This document shows positions 46,383-60,577 of a DNA stretch of 64,000 bases, one piece after another (the stretch's first letter is position 1; every line of letters begins with the position of its first letter). Below the pieces are notes generated by a model. The model was not told the origin of the DNA and did not search any database. It worked only from the letters and a program-made list of their open reading frames with translations. The stretch comes from Scortum barcoo (lineage: Eukaryota > Chordata > Actinopteri > Centrarchiformes > Terapontidae): positions 17,823,501 through 17,887,500 of the forward strand of contig CM041545.1 in assembly GCA_023238725.1 (NCBI GenBank), written 5' to 3'. Both the position numbers and the translations under genes were made by a program.

Positions 46383-49300
46383 CTGCATGGGTTTCCCTGC
46401 TTCTGCTGACTGTAAAGCTGCCAGAAAGCCAGACTCGCCTGGTGATCCCAGCTGTAAACATCCTGGGGGGAAACAACAGACTGCAGCTTTCAACGCACTC
46501 ACCAGAAACATGTCTGCAATACTGTGTGTGTGTGTGTGTGTGTGCCTGCTCCTGGGGCTGCGACATGGTGGCAGGGCTCTAAATGGAAACAGGTTGGTTT
46601 GCGGTTCTCATTCCTGCAGACGATGCTCTGTGATGGGACACCGTGTGAATGTTTCTGCCCTCTACTTTGCTTTTGTGTACATGAGAGGGAGAGGGAGTTC
46701 AAAATGGCATGCTGTGGGTTTTGCTTTATCAAAGACAGGCGGGCTGGAAGACAAACTGCGGCCCCGGTGAAGGTAGAAAAGAAAACACAATGGAAAACGA
46801 GACAAGGGGCCTCGCTAAACTCGTAATGTTTCACATGACGTCACCTACAAACACTGAAGCCGCAAACAATTTTCTGTTTTTTTTTTTTTTTTTTTGTTTT
46901 TTTTTTTTTGGAAGAGCTATACAAGGACTTGTTAAAAATGGCGAATAGACAATGACAGAGTGGCTGCTCTGTCGACATTTTTGTATGGTGGCTTCCTGCC
47001 TCTCTGCACATTACGTGGTCATTTGAGGTAAGGCAGCCACAAGTCGACGCAGGAAAGGCAGAGACGTAATTGTACTTTATGGTCGAGAGAGTGCCGCGCG
47101 ACGCTGGGGGTGTACTGTGTGTTTTAGTTATCTTTTTTTGGGTACGTGTTCATTTTTTACTGTGCGGTTGAGCTTTCTTGTTTTTTCTGGTTTCAGTGCT
47201 CAATTAGATCTTTCGGTTTTGTAGAAAAATAAACAACATGTCACGAGAATGTCACGCAACCATCATGTGTATTCATATGAAAGTGATTCTGTAGGTCAAT
47301 ATGGGGTTTCCCATTTTTGTGGGTTAGTATTTGCTCAATCTCTGTGCAACGTGCTTGAGAAAAGAAAAGTAGAAACAGTGTCATATAGATATCCGAGCAT
47401 CTTTATTTCAGCTGTTTCAAACAATCTGTCATGATCTTATCTTACTCAGATTTCACACCTTGGCACAATACAAAAAACTGCACACATGGAGATAAACTCA
47501 AACAGTTTGGAGACTTGTGTATCCGTCACTCATAAATCCAGAATGGGCGAGGGCCAGGCCTCTGCGGTGGAGCCTCTGGGTGCTTTATTTAGGCTTATGC
47601 CTGGGCTTGTCCAGATGGACGAGGGGTGGTGCCGCGTGTTGCCACAGCCCGGTGTGTGTGTTTGTGCCTGCTGGGTGCCCTCTGGAGCGCTCTCGCTCTC
47701 TTACGGACGTCCCGAGTCGTCCCGTGCTTCCCCGGCCAGCCTAACCAATGTGCAGACTACTGTACAACCACTACTTCCTGAACAGGTAGTCTGAACACTG
47801 GGCAGGCGGGCTGGGCGGCTGGAGGATGCTGTGGAAAGGGTTTTTCACTCGAGCCACCGCAGATAAGCTCACGCGTTCGGTGTGGAGATGCCGTCAGATT
47901 CATTTTGGACTGTACTTACTGTGATCCCAGCAGCAGGCTCTCCAGTTCAGCTCCCTCCGCTCTCACTGTCTGACTGCTGCAAAGTGCTGATCAGGCTGAT
48001 TGTGCGGGGCTGGAGGAGAGACAGCGAGTGAGGGATGGATGAGGGGCTGGCAGGGAGGTGAAGGAGGAGGAGGAAGAGGAGTAGAAGGAGGAGAGGTTAG
48101 ACAGATGTGATAGCCACTGATTGAGAGATTCAACGACATTCCCTCCTGTTTCCTGCTGTGAGAAGCGGCATTCCAGACACAGCTCTTACGAGGAGACGCA
48201 CAAGAGGCAGAAATGCATTTCAGATGTTTCCCAGCGACACAAAGAGAAGTTAAAGGGTTGCAAATCTATTAAATGACGAAAATGATTTATTCAGTTAATG
48301 TTCTGTATGGTCAAAGTTTCAGTTATCCATTCATTTCTTTTCAACCTCTGATTTACTTTACGAAAAAAACTCAAAAGGCAAAGACCTTTCTTGGTCTGTT
48401 TGCTAAAAAATGGATTGAAGCAGATGACACACCAAGATAAACACAAACAAGCACAAATGTATAAACACACACAACCTAAACTTGGCCCCGTTGACCCCCG
48501 GCCCAAAATAAATAAATAAAAACGGTATATTTCACAAGATGTGACACAGTTTAAAAAAAATGGTGAGATAAAGCCATCATTAAAAGATAAGCTGGTCTCC
48601 AAGTGCTCTTAATCTTTTGTGGTTAGATATTTATCAGCGAATAGTTGTGGTCAGCTGAGATCATACTAAGTCTGACCCAACACCTCCCACTGAAACACCA
48701 CAGTATGCAACCTTTCACCTCCCTGACACACGCCAAAGAGAAAGAAATTTCTCCTTACAGAATTGACGGTCTCCTTTCTCCTCTACGCATCTTCTGCCTC
48801 GTCTTCTTATCTAATATTCGTTTCGTCTCCTTCTTGACTGGTTGGCCATGATTCATCTCCCGACGTCCTTTTTTTTTTTTTTTTGACTCAGTCGAGGCGA
48901 AACCAGGCTACTTCTGCGTCGTGTGTCCTCTCCGAATCATCCCGGAGCTTAAAAAAGCCGCAGCAAGGTGGACCGGCTGGAGGCTCGACGTGGCAAAGGA
49001 CTGGCCATCAAGTTTCCCCTCCGAGAGGCAGAAGGAGAAAAAAAGAACGAGAGAGAGCAAGGAGATATGGAGAGAGAAGAAAGAGGAGGAGCTCGCCGGC
49101 CCCCCATTTTTCCTCTCCTCTCTTCTTCCTCTCTCCCCTCCCTCTGTCTGGCTTTTTTTTTTTTTACTTTTCACCCCCCTCTCTCCCCACCTCCCAACCT
49201 CTTTCTTCTCCAGCTTTTGGGGAGAGAAAGTGGAAGGTCAAAGGTGAACAGGAAGTGAGGCGCATTCATTTGGCGTGTGCGTTGTAAAGTTTGGAAAGGG

Positions 49301-49850
49301 AGTGAAAGATTGGCTGCGGAGGGAGGGAACTTTTTTAGTGAAAGCGTATGTGGGCAGATGGGAGGACGCCTGCGATCGTAGACTCACATGGAGGCATATA
49401 CGTGTTTCACAAAACAAAAAAAAAAAAAAGCGCTGTACTGCATGTTCTTCCCGGCCATCCAGTGTGCATGCTCGCTCATGGTACATGTGAGTGCATGTGT
49501 GGTTTTTGAGTGATGGATGTGTGTGTAGGAGTGGGGCTGGATAAGAGTAGAGGCTCCATGGTCTTTGTAGCAAGGGCAGGAATGTCGGCGTTTTCTTGGC
49601 AAGCGGGAGGAAGCCTTGTAATAACTCCAGATGTGCAGCCCTGTGGTCTCCATCTCTCTCTTGCTCCCTCTGTTTTTACTTCTAAAGCTGATTTCCTCTC
49701 CCTGTCCGACTCGAATAAAGGGGCCTTTATGCAGCTCTGCAGCACACACACATTTACACACACACACACACACACACAGAGGGGGCAGGGGGGCAGCGGT
49801 GCTGGTGAAGGGTGACATACTACTGGTAAATCAGAACCAGAGGAAAAGAG

Positions 49851-49887
<37 letters not shown>

Positions 49888-50057
49888 ATGCAGACGAGGA
49901 GGAAAAGTCAGCGTGATTCAGAGTTGAGACATAAGTGGTCAAAGCTTGCCTCCCTCACCTTCTTCGTTTCACACACCCACTCACGCTCGCACACACTCAC
50001 ATTTAGGTTTCAGCCTTACCTCTGGCAGACAGGAGTAATCAATGCTAGTGTTTCCAG

Positions 50058-50088
<31 letters not shown>

Positions 50089-53000
50089 TGAGCAGAGGTG
50101 GCCAAAGGCAGTGTGTTTGTTTTAGCTATGGTTTCTGAGCCCCGACCTGAGCTCCGAATCAAAGCAGGCGCAATCCCAGGAGAAACAAGTCAGCAGTACT
50201 GGCGGGGATGGAGGAACGTGGAGGGAAAGTGAGAGAAACACAGGGGGGAAAATGCAGACGAAAGAAGGAAGCAAGTTAGAAGGAGGTGAAACGATGCCCG
50301 GTGAGCGACTTCGACATACGTGAAAAATGTGGCAAGCCAGAAAAGGGAACGAAGGGAATCAATCCTCATTATTGTCGCAGTTAAGTTTTAGGTTCGAGGA
50401 TTGGAAGGAGTGAATTTTAATGGGTGGGTCGGGGGAGCGCTGCGGTCGCACCAACATTGTTTCCACTGTTTGAATGACCAGGCAGGCAGCTTCCTTTTCA
50501 AACTCTTAGTCAGTAAAGAAATACTGAGAAAGTATGCGCACACACACATATATTGTACATACACACAAACACACACACACACACACACTCATCCAGTGTA
50601 ATCCTTGTCTTGTCATCCGTTTGTCCTTTCTGTATTGCATAAAACGAATGACTCCGTTAGTTTATGTGGGTGTAATTGTATCTTTCGGGTGATTGCGTCA
50701 GTGTGGGGAGGCTAAGTGTGTGATAGATTTCTGTGTAATTCGCTAAGCAGACGGGGAAAGGCACCACCAAAAGTGTCATCAGTCAGCTGAGTTACAGTGA
50801 ATGCTCACAGATTTGTTTTCATACTGGAGATAGCACGTCAAATCGCCATTATTCCCGTCAGATAACACGAATGACGAGCACGTAGTCGCTCAGTTTTATT
50901 TTATCTCTCCCACATCATATCATATACTATCATTTTTTCTTTGTTGAAATGAAACACCAAGAAACTGTCCTACATATTTTAGATGTTGTCCCAGAAGATA
51001 GTGGGGTAGTCAAAGGGCAGTCGTGGAAAAAGTCTCCAGATCCCTTACTTAAAGTTCAAGATTTTCATTTGAATAAATGTCTGATAAGTCACCATCTATC
51101 ACCAAATGATGCAACACAGTGGCGCATATGGCCCACTAATGACAGCCTGCAGCATTTGCAGTATTACGACCCGAGAGCCAATGGCGACTTTCCCGCAAAA
51201 ATTCCAAGTAGCGCGCAGTTGTGCTTTTAACAAGGCTTTTAACGCAAACAACTCTTTGCTCTTCAACTCACTTGTGTGTGAAGCGGTGTAGTATTTTTTT
51301 CCCATGTCTGCTAATGTTGAGAGTTAACAATCACTATGGCCGAATATGCACACACACAGGTGAAAAAACACTCATAAAGATAAATACAAGAGGTGAAGTT
51401 AGCGTCTCTATCTTTGCTGCCTTTTACATGTAAAGTACAAGGTACTGACATAGAAGATCAAAAGTTAGAAACACCTCAATGGTTTGAAAACTGACGAAGA
51501 AAAGAGTGGATGTGGCAAAGATGTGAGAGCTTTTAGCTGAAAATTGAACGATGTAATGGACAAAGATGATGGAAAAATGGTAACTATGCTACCAAACCCA
51601 GTAATGATAATTATGGTGTCTCGCTGTGAAAGACAACATTAGAAAAGGGGGTTAGAGGTTGTAAAAGAGAAACAAGAGATGAGCGACGACCACAGCGTGT
51701 CAGAGGCGGCCGAGAAGGTACACAGGGTGGTTTGTGGATAATTCAAAGTTTATCCTGCCTGACTGATGAGATAAATGAGTATCTGTATCTGTTTCTCGCC
51801 GTGAATTATAATTTTTTTCCTCTGATTGTTTCCTGTACATCCACACCATGTTATCAATACGAAAACTATTAAAAGAAACAAAGCCTGGGATTAGACTCAA
51901 GCAGATACGGGACAGATAAAAAGAAACCACGCTGGTGGCTCTTAATGTCTTTTGGCATGTTGTAATCACCCTGCATGTGTGTGTTTGTAGTTTGTAATCT
52001 TGTATGTGAGACTGCAGACTCACCGCCTCCTTTGAAGGAGGATTGACAGACGCTTAAAGCTTACTGCATGTGTTTAACAGCACATGACGGGAACTTTAGT
52101 ATTCCTGTGGTTGCTGATAGCTTTTAAAGAACATATTCTCATGTTGTATGCATATATATTATACTTTTTTGTGATGTAATGCGATATTTTTTTATATTTT
52201 TCTTAATGACCAACTTTTCCATGATTCCGTGAATGAAATACAATTGAATCTTTAACCTTGACATAAGTGAGAGATTTTTATGTTCATAAATATCAAGTTT
52301 TACAAGACAAGATTTACTGTAAATGTGTTAAAAAATAAAAAATCCTTCTCCACCCTTGGAACTGCCCACCACTGGCACAATTGTGTCATAAAAACATGCT
52401 CAGTCCAAGCACGCCCTCTGTGTATTATGCAGAGCAAGTCTGATTTAGACGTGCAAATTTTATATTCTGGCAGTTCGTTTTACTATAAAAAAGTAGTCCA
52501 GCAGTTAATTTGGGTCTTACTGTATTTGGATCAAGCAGTTCTGATGATGAAATGACTGTGATGTGTCCATAAAACAGGACTAGGATTAGGCTTCCCTTGT
52601 TTCCTCTAATTTAGCATCTATTAAAGTATTTCCACCAAGACAGGTTAGGGCACCATACAATATGGATTTACGGTTGTGAAACTTTTACCAAAGTTGTTTA
52701 CGTATGTGAACGTTTTACCTCAACATATTCTGACGTCACTGATGTTCACATCAGACGTGCATGTTTTAGTTTCGAGGTGCATTTTTTAAATATTTTTACA
52801 TAATAATAACTTCGCATCGAGAGGAGTCAGCTGAGGTGGCTTGGGCATCTGTATTTCGGATGCCCCCTGGACGCCTCCCTAGGAGAGGTGTTCCAGGCGT
52901 GTCCCACCGGGAGGAGGCCCCGGGGAAGACCCAGGACACGCTGGAGAGACTATGTCTCTCGGCTGGCCTGGGAACGCCCTCGGGATCCCCCCGGAAGAGC

Positions 53001-56000
53001 TGGAGGAAGTGTCTGGGGTGAGGGAAGTCTGGGCATCTCTGCTCAGACTGCTGCCTCCGCGACCCGGTCCCGGACCAAGCGGATGAAGATGGATGGATGG
53101 ATGGAATAACTATAACGAAGCCATAATAGTAACTAAGAGACAGTTTACAGTTAGAGTTTCTCATTTTAATGTAGATTTCAAGTTTTTCAAAAAGGGCTTG
53201 AAATATGTAGTATGACCAGAGCTTTTGCCCTCTAGTTGCTGGACATGTGGGGATTTTCATGTGTTTATATGGTTAGTGGGATGTGGTGCCCCCTCCCTCC
53301 TCCTTTTACTCTTTGGTGGTCACCGGTGATTGATCACATGTCCCGGCGAGCCCCTTGGTTGTTACGCTGACCTTCTGCAGGAGTAAACGCAGACCAGATA
53401 ATTAACCGCTTGGCAATTAGCTGCTAAACAGGAAGGTATCACTGACCTGCCAGCCTGAGCTCGGTTGGCCTCGTCGACTGAATGTGTCATTGTCATGTGG
53501 ACACCACGTTTCCTTTCTCAGCAAAGACGTTTATTTGTGTTTGTGCTCGTTCCCACAGGAAGAGCTAAGCAGAGCACAAAGCCTGTCACTTTTTTAGAGT
53601 CAGCAGAGTTGGCTGAGATAAAACATTTCGGGGGGGACGGCAAAGCAATGAACAGCAAGTTCCAGCAGCCAAACAAAACATGTCATTGCGTTAAAGGCAA
53701 ATTTTTTCATAATTTGAAAATGTGAGAATTTATGTTTTTATCCCTGTGAAAGTGGACGCTTCAGATTTGTTTTCCCAGAGCATTTGTCTGTGGCTGACAG
53801 ACGAGCTGGGACAACTTTTGTGTCTGCTCTGTTATCAAGTAGCACTTTCCATGGTAGATGAAGTATTAGACAGCGCGGACACTGGCCGGCTGCCCGAGGT
53901 GATTTGTTATGAATATTATTGCACAACCTTGCAGCTCCATGAGTCATCAACAGCTGTGTGTTTTTACACATTCTCCCAGAATAGCTCCAAGCTAACTGTT
54001 CCCAATCGTTATATTCTCTCGGCTAGATCGTTCGCTGTTGCTGATTTAAAAGTTGGCAACATGTGGGCTTACTTTAAATAAAGTACAAACAGCATTAAGT
54101 CAAATTAAGTTTCCTCAGATGCTGTTTCTCAAAGGCATATTACTCACAGACCAAACACAGATTCTGCATGCGTTAGTGGGATTTCTGATTATATGTGGAC
54201 TCTGTAATGTCTGGAGCAAAAGTCCATTATGTGTAGAATTATGATTTTCTATACAGCATTTAGCAATAAAACCTATCTGACAAAAGCTCTTTAAAAAAAT
54301 TAATATAAGTGGATGAAGATAAATTCTAATGTGGCATCGACTGGAGACGCAAAACACGCTTTCAAACTCCACGAGTCCCCTCCCACCGTGTAAGACTCAC
54401 AGAAACGCTTTCTGTGTTTAAATTTTTTTTTTTAAGACAGAGCTCAATAGGGGAATGGTAGAAGAATGGAGGGAAAGAAAAACGGAGGGAGGTGAGGAGG
54501 AGGGTTGTGAAAATTGCCGTTGGCTGCCACCCAGGGCCCAGTCTTTGTGGTAATGAAGGGTTAGAAGCAACGTTATTGCTCCCAGATGCCGTGCGGCTTC
54601 TCCGCAGCCCTTTGATGCATGGCCCAAGTCACCAGGACTTTTCTATCAGCCTCCCATCAACATACACACTACCACACACTCATACACACACACTGAGATG
54701 CACACAGCCTCTTAAAACAACATGGATGCCGTAAACGACTATCTTCTTGGTTTTGCCCACCAAACTGCTCAGATTTGTTTCAAAGTGTTAATTGGATACG
54801 GTTTGTGTAAGGTCCCCATGTGTGTGTCTTTTTGGTGTTTGTACATAGTGTAGTATTTCCTTGTGTGTGTGTGTGTGCGCATGTGTGTGTGAGGCCGTAT
54901 TTCATCCTCACTGAAATTGAGTCTTTGAGACGTTTCTTGGACGGTGTGCAGAGTGGTGAAGTGCCTTTATGAATCCAGAAGTGAACTTCCTCTGGCTTTT
55001 TCATAATGAGCCTGCTATTACTCACTAGCAAAACAAAACCATGGAAAGTACTTTGCTCACACACTGCTCCAAACACCACAGGTTAAATACCAAGTGCACT
55101 GCCTGGGCTGCTGCGACGTGTGTGTGTGTGAGTAAAATATGGATGTGTAGAGGTTCAGACAAAAAGGAGTCACATCACACCTGGTTTAAGTGTAAATAAA
55201 AGGATCTGATTAAACTATTTACAAAAGCTATGTGTGTGAAAATCAATAAATAGTCATTTAGGTGGGTGAATGGATGAGTGAGGAAAAGTTTGACGTGAGA
55301 GGAGAAACTGAGCAAGCCAACTTTTAAAGGTTCAAAGCCGGCATTTCAGGTCAAAGGGTCACATCATCCAAGTTATAAAAGGCATTTTTTCAACTAATTT
55401 TGGTGAGACACTGTGTTTTTAGATAGATAGCCTTTGTTATTTCTGCTTCCAATACACAACAAAGGCGGTCACTGTAATTTCATTTTGTGCTGCTCACAGA
55501 AAGAATAACATCTCTTTCCAGAATCAGTATTCCTGGAAGTGTGGATAACCCACAGAGCTCATCGGGAACTGTTTTCAAAGGGACTGTTTGGTAGAAAGTG
55601 AGCACCTATTAACCTCCTCTCACATGTGGCTTTTGTGAACAGATGAACTGAGTATGAATTTATTGACCTTCCTCGCTAATTCGTTCACATTCGAGGCGCC
55701 ACGCTGACACAGTCAATCATAATGAGTGAGTGGGCTTCGCTGGTGGTGGGTATGCTATAACCTCAAGGCCAGCCACACCCAGAGCATCTTTTGCTTTTGT
55801 GTTTGTGTGTGTTATGTTAGAGAACACAATAGAAATATACAAAAATACAATAAAAGTAGAATATGTACAGAACAGAATATATACAATAAGTTAATATAAA
55901 TATAAATGCTGCTCATCTCATGGATGAGTGACTATAGTGGCTATATTTATATTATTTGTGGATATATTTATGTTTGATTGTATTTATGTTTGATTGTGTG

Positions 56001-59000
56001 GAATTGATACTACATCATTCTAACATGACGTTATTGTGACATCACATGGAATATGAAGGCACAATTATTATTACCTTTCTAATGCCAAGAGATATTGACT
56101 GTTAACGCAACATTCAACATTAACAATGGATTATCCAGAGAAACAAAACTTACATTATTTCTGTAAAGACAACGGAGCCCAGGAGATTCCTGAAACGTTT
56201 CATGAAGACAACTACTGGTCCATCATGGAGGATGAGGCCATGCACGCTCAAATCAAGCAGGAAAACTACAAATTGGCTCATCTGAGTGCCAGAGATTGTG
56301 GCAGTCAGAAGAAGCCCAAGTCCAAGCTAGACCAGAGACCACAGACTTGTGAAAACCTTGATGGGGGCAAATTCTGGTCTATCATGGAAGATGGGGACAT
56401 GTATGATCATCTCAAGGCCGAAGCGTACAAAATGGCTGACCTGATCGCCAGAGAGCCGAGTAGACAGAGAACCTCTAAATACTTGAGGGGGCAGGGGACT
56501 CCTAAAAAGATGGCCGAGCAAAACTTCTGGACCTTAATGGAGGATGAGGCCGTTCATGCACATCTCAAGCAAGAAGCCTTCAAGGTGGCTGACCTGATTG
56601 CTTGTGAATTGCGCAATCAGAAGATATCTACGTCCAAGCTAGACCAGCAGACGTGTGAAAGCTTTGATGATGACAGCTTCTGGTCCATCATGGAAAATGA
56701 AGACATGCACGCCCATCTCAAGGCTGAAGCGTATAAGTTGGCTGACCTGATTGGCAGAGAGCCGGGTAAACAGAGGACCTCTAAATACAAGAGGGGTAAG
56801 GGGTCTTCTGGGCAAAACGTCCAGACCTTGATGGAGGACGAGGCCGTTCATGCCAATCCGTGTCAGGGATCCTTCAAAGTGTCTGAAATGACTGACTCAG
56901 GCCCAGACTCCAGCGCTCAGGTATCCATCCCTCAGCCATCTTCCACCTCCACTCCTCCTCCTCCTGCAACCACAGCCATACCATGTCCACCCCCTCAGGT
57001 GAGACGATCATCTCCAAAGGCTGATGAAGACAAGCAGCAACTGTGGCCATTGTCCAGTCCTGCAAAAAGCCCAGAACATATCCTCAAACTGCTCAGCTCT
57101 GACGACTGGCAAAAAAAATTTGATGGCTTAATCTTTATTCAAGGTCTGGCAAGAAACCAACCAGAGGTACTGAAAGCTGCACTTCGTAAGGTCTGTGTGG
57201 GTGTCGTGAAAGAGGTTAAAAACCTGCGCTCTATGGTGTCATGCGCTGCTATGGCCACCCTGGGTGAGATGTATGCTTGCCTCCAAAGGGCCATGGATGA
57301 CATGGTGGAGGAAACAGGCCATGCCCTGATGCTGAAAATGTCTGAGTCCAACACCTTCATCCAGCAGAAGGCAAACCGCGCATTGGACACCATGGTTCAA
57401 AACTGCAGTCCCAGTCGCACCATGAATGCCTTGCTGAACGCAGGACTGGGTCACCGCAACGCCGCAGTTCGAGCAAGTGCAGCTCAGCACCTCAGCCTGT
57501 TATGCGACATCCTTGGAGCCACACAGATCCTTACAGGTGGGAAGAACTTCACCAAACGCTTCCTCATTGCCGTGAGTGCAATATGTATGGATGCTTCGGA
57601 GGGCGTGAGGTGCCACGGACACGACATCGTCCAAAACATTTCCACCCACGACGCCTTCCAAGAGCAGTGGAAAGAGGCTGTCCCAGAGAAGGAGAGACGC
57701 TCACTGGCAGGACTCATGAAAAAGCTTAAAGCACAAAAAGAGGCCCCTGGCAAAAAACAGTAATCCCATTACTGTTGATAAATAATTGCCACTTTCATTC
57801 ATTAAATATAGCAAAAAAAAAAAAGCAAAAACCAAACTTGAGTTTTTTTATTCAAAGCCAAAATCTCTTTAAGGTTTTAAGTGAAAGTACAATAGTAGTT
57901 AATATTTAAAAAAGAAAATTAATCAACAAATTTGAACATTGTTGGCAGGTCTGTGTGTTTGACACAGATTAAGTTTAATCCCCTCTACTATTTTCAACAT
58001 AATGTTACTAAGGTAATGTTTGAGTTGTTATAAGATAATAATGTTCTTATTATGTAAGTATGCACTATGTAAAAATAATTACATGCAGTAGATTTTTTAA
58101 TTTTGATTCATTATCACTGCATTGAATAATGAATAACATGATTATTATTAAAAATAATATATCCTGTTTTTATACCATTTATATCTGTATAGATTGGGAA
58201 AGTCATTTTCATTTCTGCCTTCCACTTTTTCCCTCTCCATTCATATTTTTCCAGTTTACAGTGTATATAATATGAACAACTACCAGCTATATGCTTCACA
58301 CACATAAAGACGATCACTAGTGCAAAATGAGTCCAGGGTCTAGTTATGATGCAGGTGAAAAAACTTAAATTATTGTTATCACATCTTAGCATCTATATCT
58401 GGTCACTTACTAGTGACATAAAAAGGTATATCCCCCGACATTTTTAGATTATTTTAAGGTTATTCTTTTAATAGTCTGGCTGGCTGTCATTACCGATACC
58501 CAGAGGTCATGGGTTCAGTGTGGGGCAATTTGACTTTTGGTAATTTAATCAACTGACTGCCAGTTGTTTGGTCATAATAAACTTAAGCAAAGGATAAGTT
58601 TGTTTGGTTTTTTTTGTCTTGTAGAGAGGCCTCATGTCAATATCAGGTTTTAATCTTTGCTTATTCATGTGCACAGATAACTGCACATTAAATCAGAATA
58701 ACACAAACTAACTTACACATTGTAAACCAATGGCAGGTAGCGTTCCAGCTCAGGATTATTGGTTTGTTTCTCACAATTTTGTCCCTTACATGTTCTCCAA
58801 AACTTGCTCGACATTTACGAATTTGCACTCTCCAAATCTTGTATTTCATATTCATCACACACACACACACGCACACAGAGATATACACAAGTGCATTTTA
58901 ATAGAAGCTATAGGCGCAGATGACCATGTACACAGAAAGCTTTGTATTGCATTTCTTGTTTCCATGGTGATAGTTGCAAACAAAAGGGACGTCTCCTGAC

Positions 59001-59134
59001 AGCTCAGTCATGGTTTAGCCATTATAAATCCATACCTCACTGGCAGCGTTTGTGCGTGTCTTTCTTTCTCCGGGAAGCCGATTCACAGACGTTCGGTCTC
59101 ATGCAAGTAAAATTCTGCACATGAAGGTCAAACA

Positions 59135-59168
<34 letters not shown>

Positions 59169-60197
59169 ATACATGTACCTCATATAGCTTTTGCACGTCA
59201 TGTGTGCATCTGTATGCGTGCGTGTTTGTTGTCCCCTGCGTCCCAGCGTGTGTGTGCTTAACGTCTGAAATCTGTACATTTGCCCACACAGCTTGTTGCT
59301 GGCCGGCTTTTATGGGAGCATATGGGAAAGCGCTCAATTCCCGACTTCCCTCAGCACAACTCCACACACACACACACACATAAAACACGCACACATGCAA
59401 AATGCAAAACCTCCTGGTAATTTGTCAGAAGTGCACAATCTGTGTGTGATTTTGCAATAATACTTGCACACGCATGCCTTCTGACAATTCTTGTCAATTG
59501 TAGGTGCATCAAACCAAATTCTTACAATCTCACACATCCTCCTGAACATTTTTCTTGTAATACCCAACATATAGTGGGTCTTGTTGTCTTTATATCATTA
59601 TGTCTAGCTTGTTTCATCATATACTTTCCCTGCTGTCCCTGTTTTAGTTCAGTTTCTCTGTACTTTCCCCACATCATGCACTCATACACTGCCCCCCTCC
59701 TTCTCTTGCCTTCCCTTTCCAACTCTCTTGACTGGATTTACTGGCCAGAGGAGAGGAAAATGTATGAATCAGTCCAAGGTTGCTCACTCCCAGGGTGAGG
59801 GGAAGCCAGTGAGAGGAGAGGAACAAGGGGGAAATAGGAAAAAAAGCAGAAAAAAAGATGAAGAGAAAGCGAGAAAAGGGAGGAAGGCAACGATGGAGAA
59901 ATACCGAACAAACTGGAGACGGAGGACGGGGAACTCTTTGCCCACACCGCCACGATAAATGATTATGTCAGCATTGGGCAGTCTGGGGTGACTGCTTGTT
60001 TAGGTTTTTTTTTTTTTTTCGTAGTGTGGACACCTGGGTGTGCCGTCCCTGCCAAATGTGTGTGTGTGTTTTTATGTGTGTGTGAGAGAGAGAGCTTTTA
60101 CATGCATTTAGGGGATATGACCATTTGGCTGCGCAGGTCATAAATCCTTTGATGAAGGAGTTTGGTCACACATACACACAACCCCCTGTCTCCTCTC

Positions 60198-60237
<40 letters not shown>

Positions 60238-60577
60238 ACACACACACACACTCACACACACACACACAGCACTGGGTTGGGCAGGGCAGGCCCGTGGTTA
60301 GCTATCCAGATGGTTTTAAGGTTAGTTAGAGACTACGCTCAAAGGTGCTGTTTGCAACCAAAGCAGTGTGTGTGTATTTCTGTGTATGTGTGTGTGCGTG
60401 TGTGTGCATGCTTACTGTATGTTTATAGAAACTCACTCACCCTGTGCTATTTTTGGCCTCTCTTTTGTTTTAAATGCTAATTTTACTGCCGATAGTAAAA
60501 GATTCACACACACACGCAAATGGATCCTTGGTGAAGAAACCTTTGTAACAATAGGCTTTGAGGAGTTTAACCACAAA

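Noticed and set aside
46283..46826. Several ~100-144-codon frames
   Set aside because: They are driven by (GT)n/(CA)n tracts translating as CVCV or THTH.
47000..48300. mir-214-like hairpin beside mir-199
   Set aside because: I looked for the miR-214 mature sequence on both strands near 47.7 kb and did not find it. This is expected, since mir-214 accompanies dnm3.
48883..49287. 134-codon Arg/Lys/Ser/Pro-rich open frame in dnm1 intron 15
   Set aside because: It is purine- and pyrimidine-rich simple sequence giving charged low-complexity peptide in several frames, with no recognisable domain or splice context.
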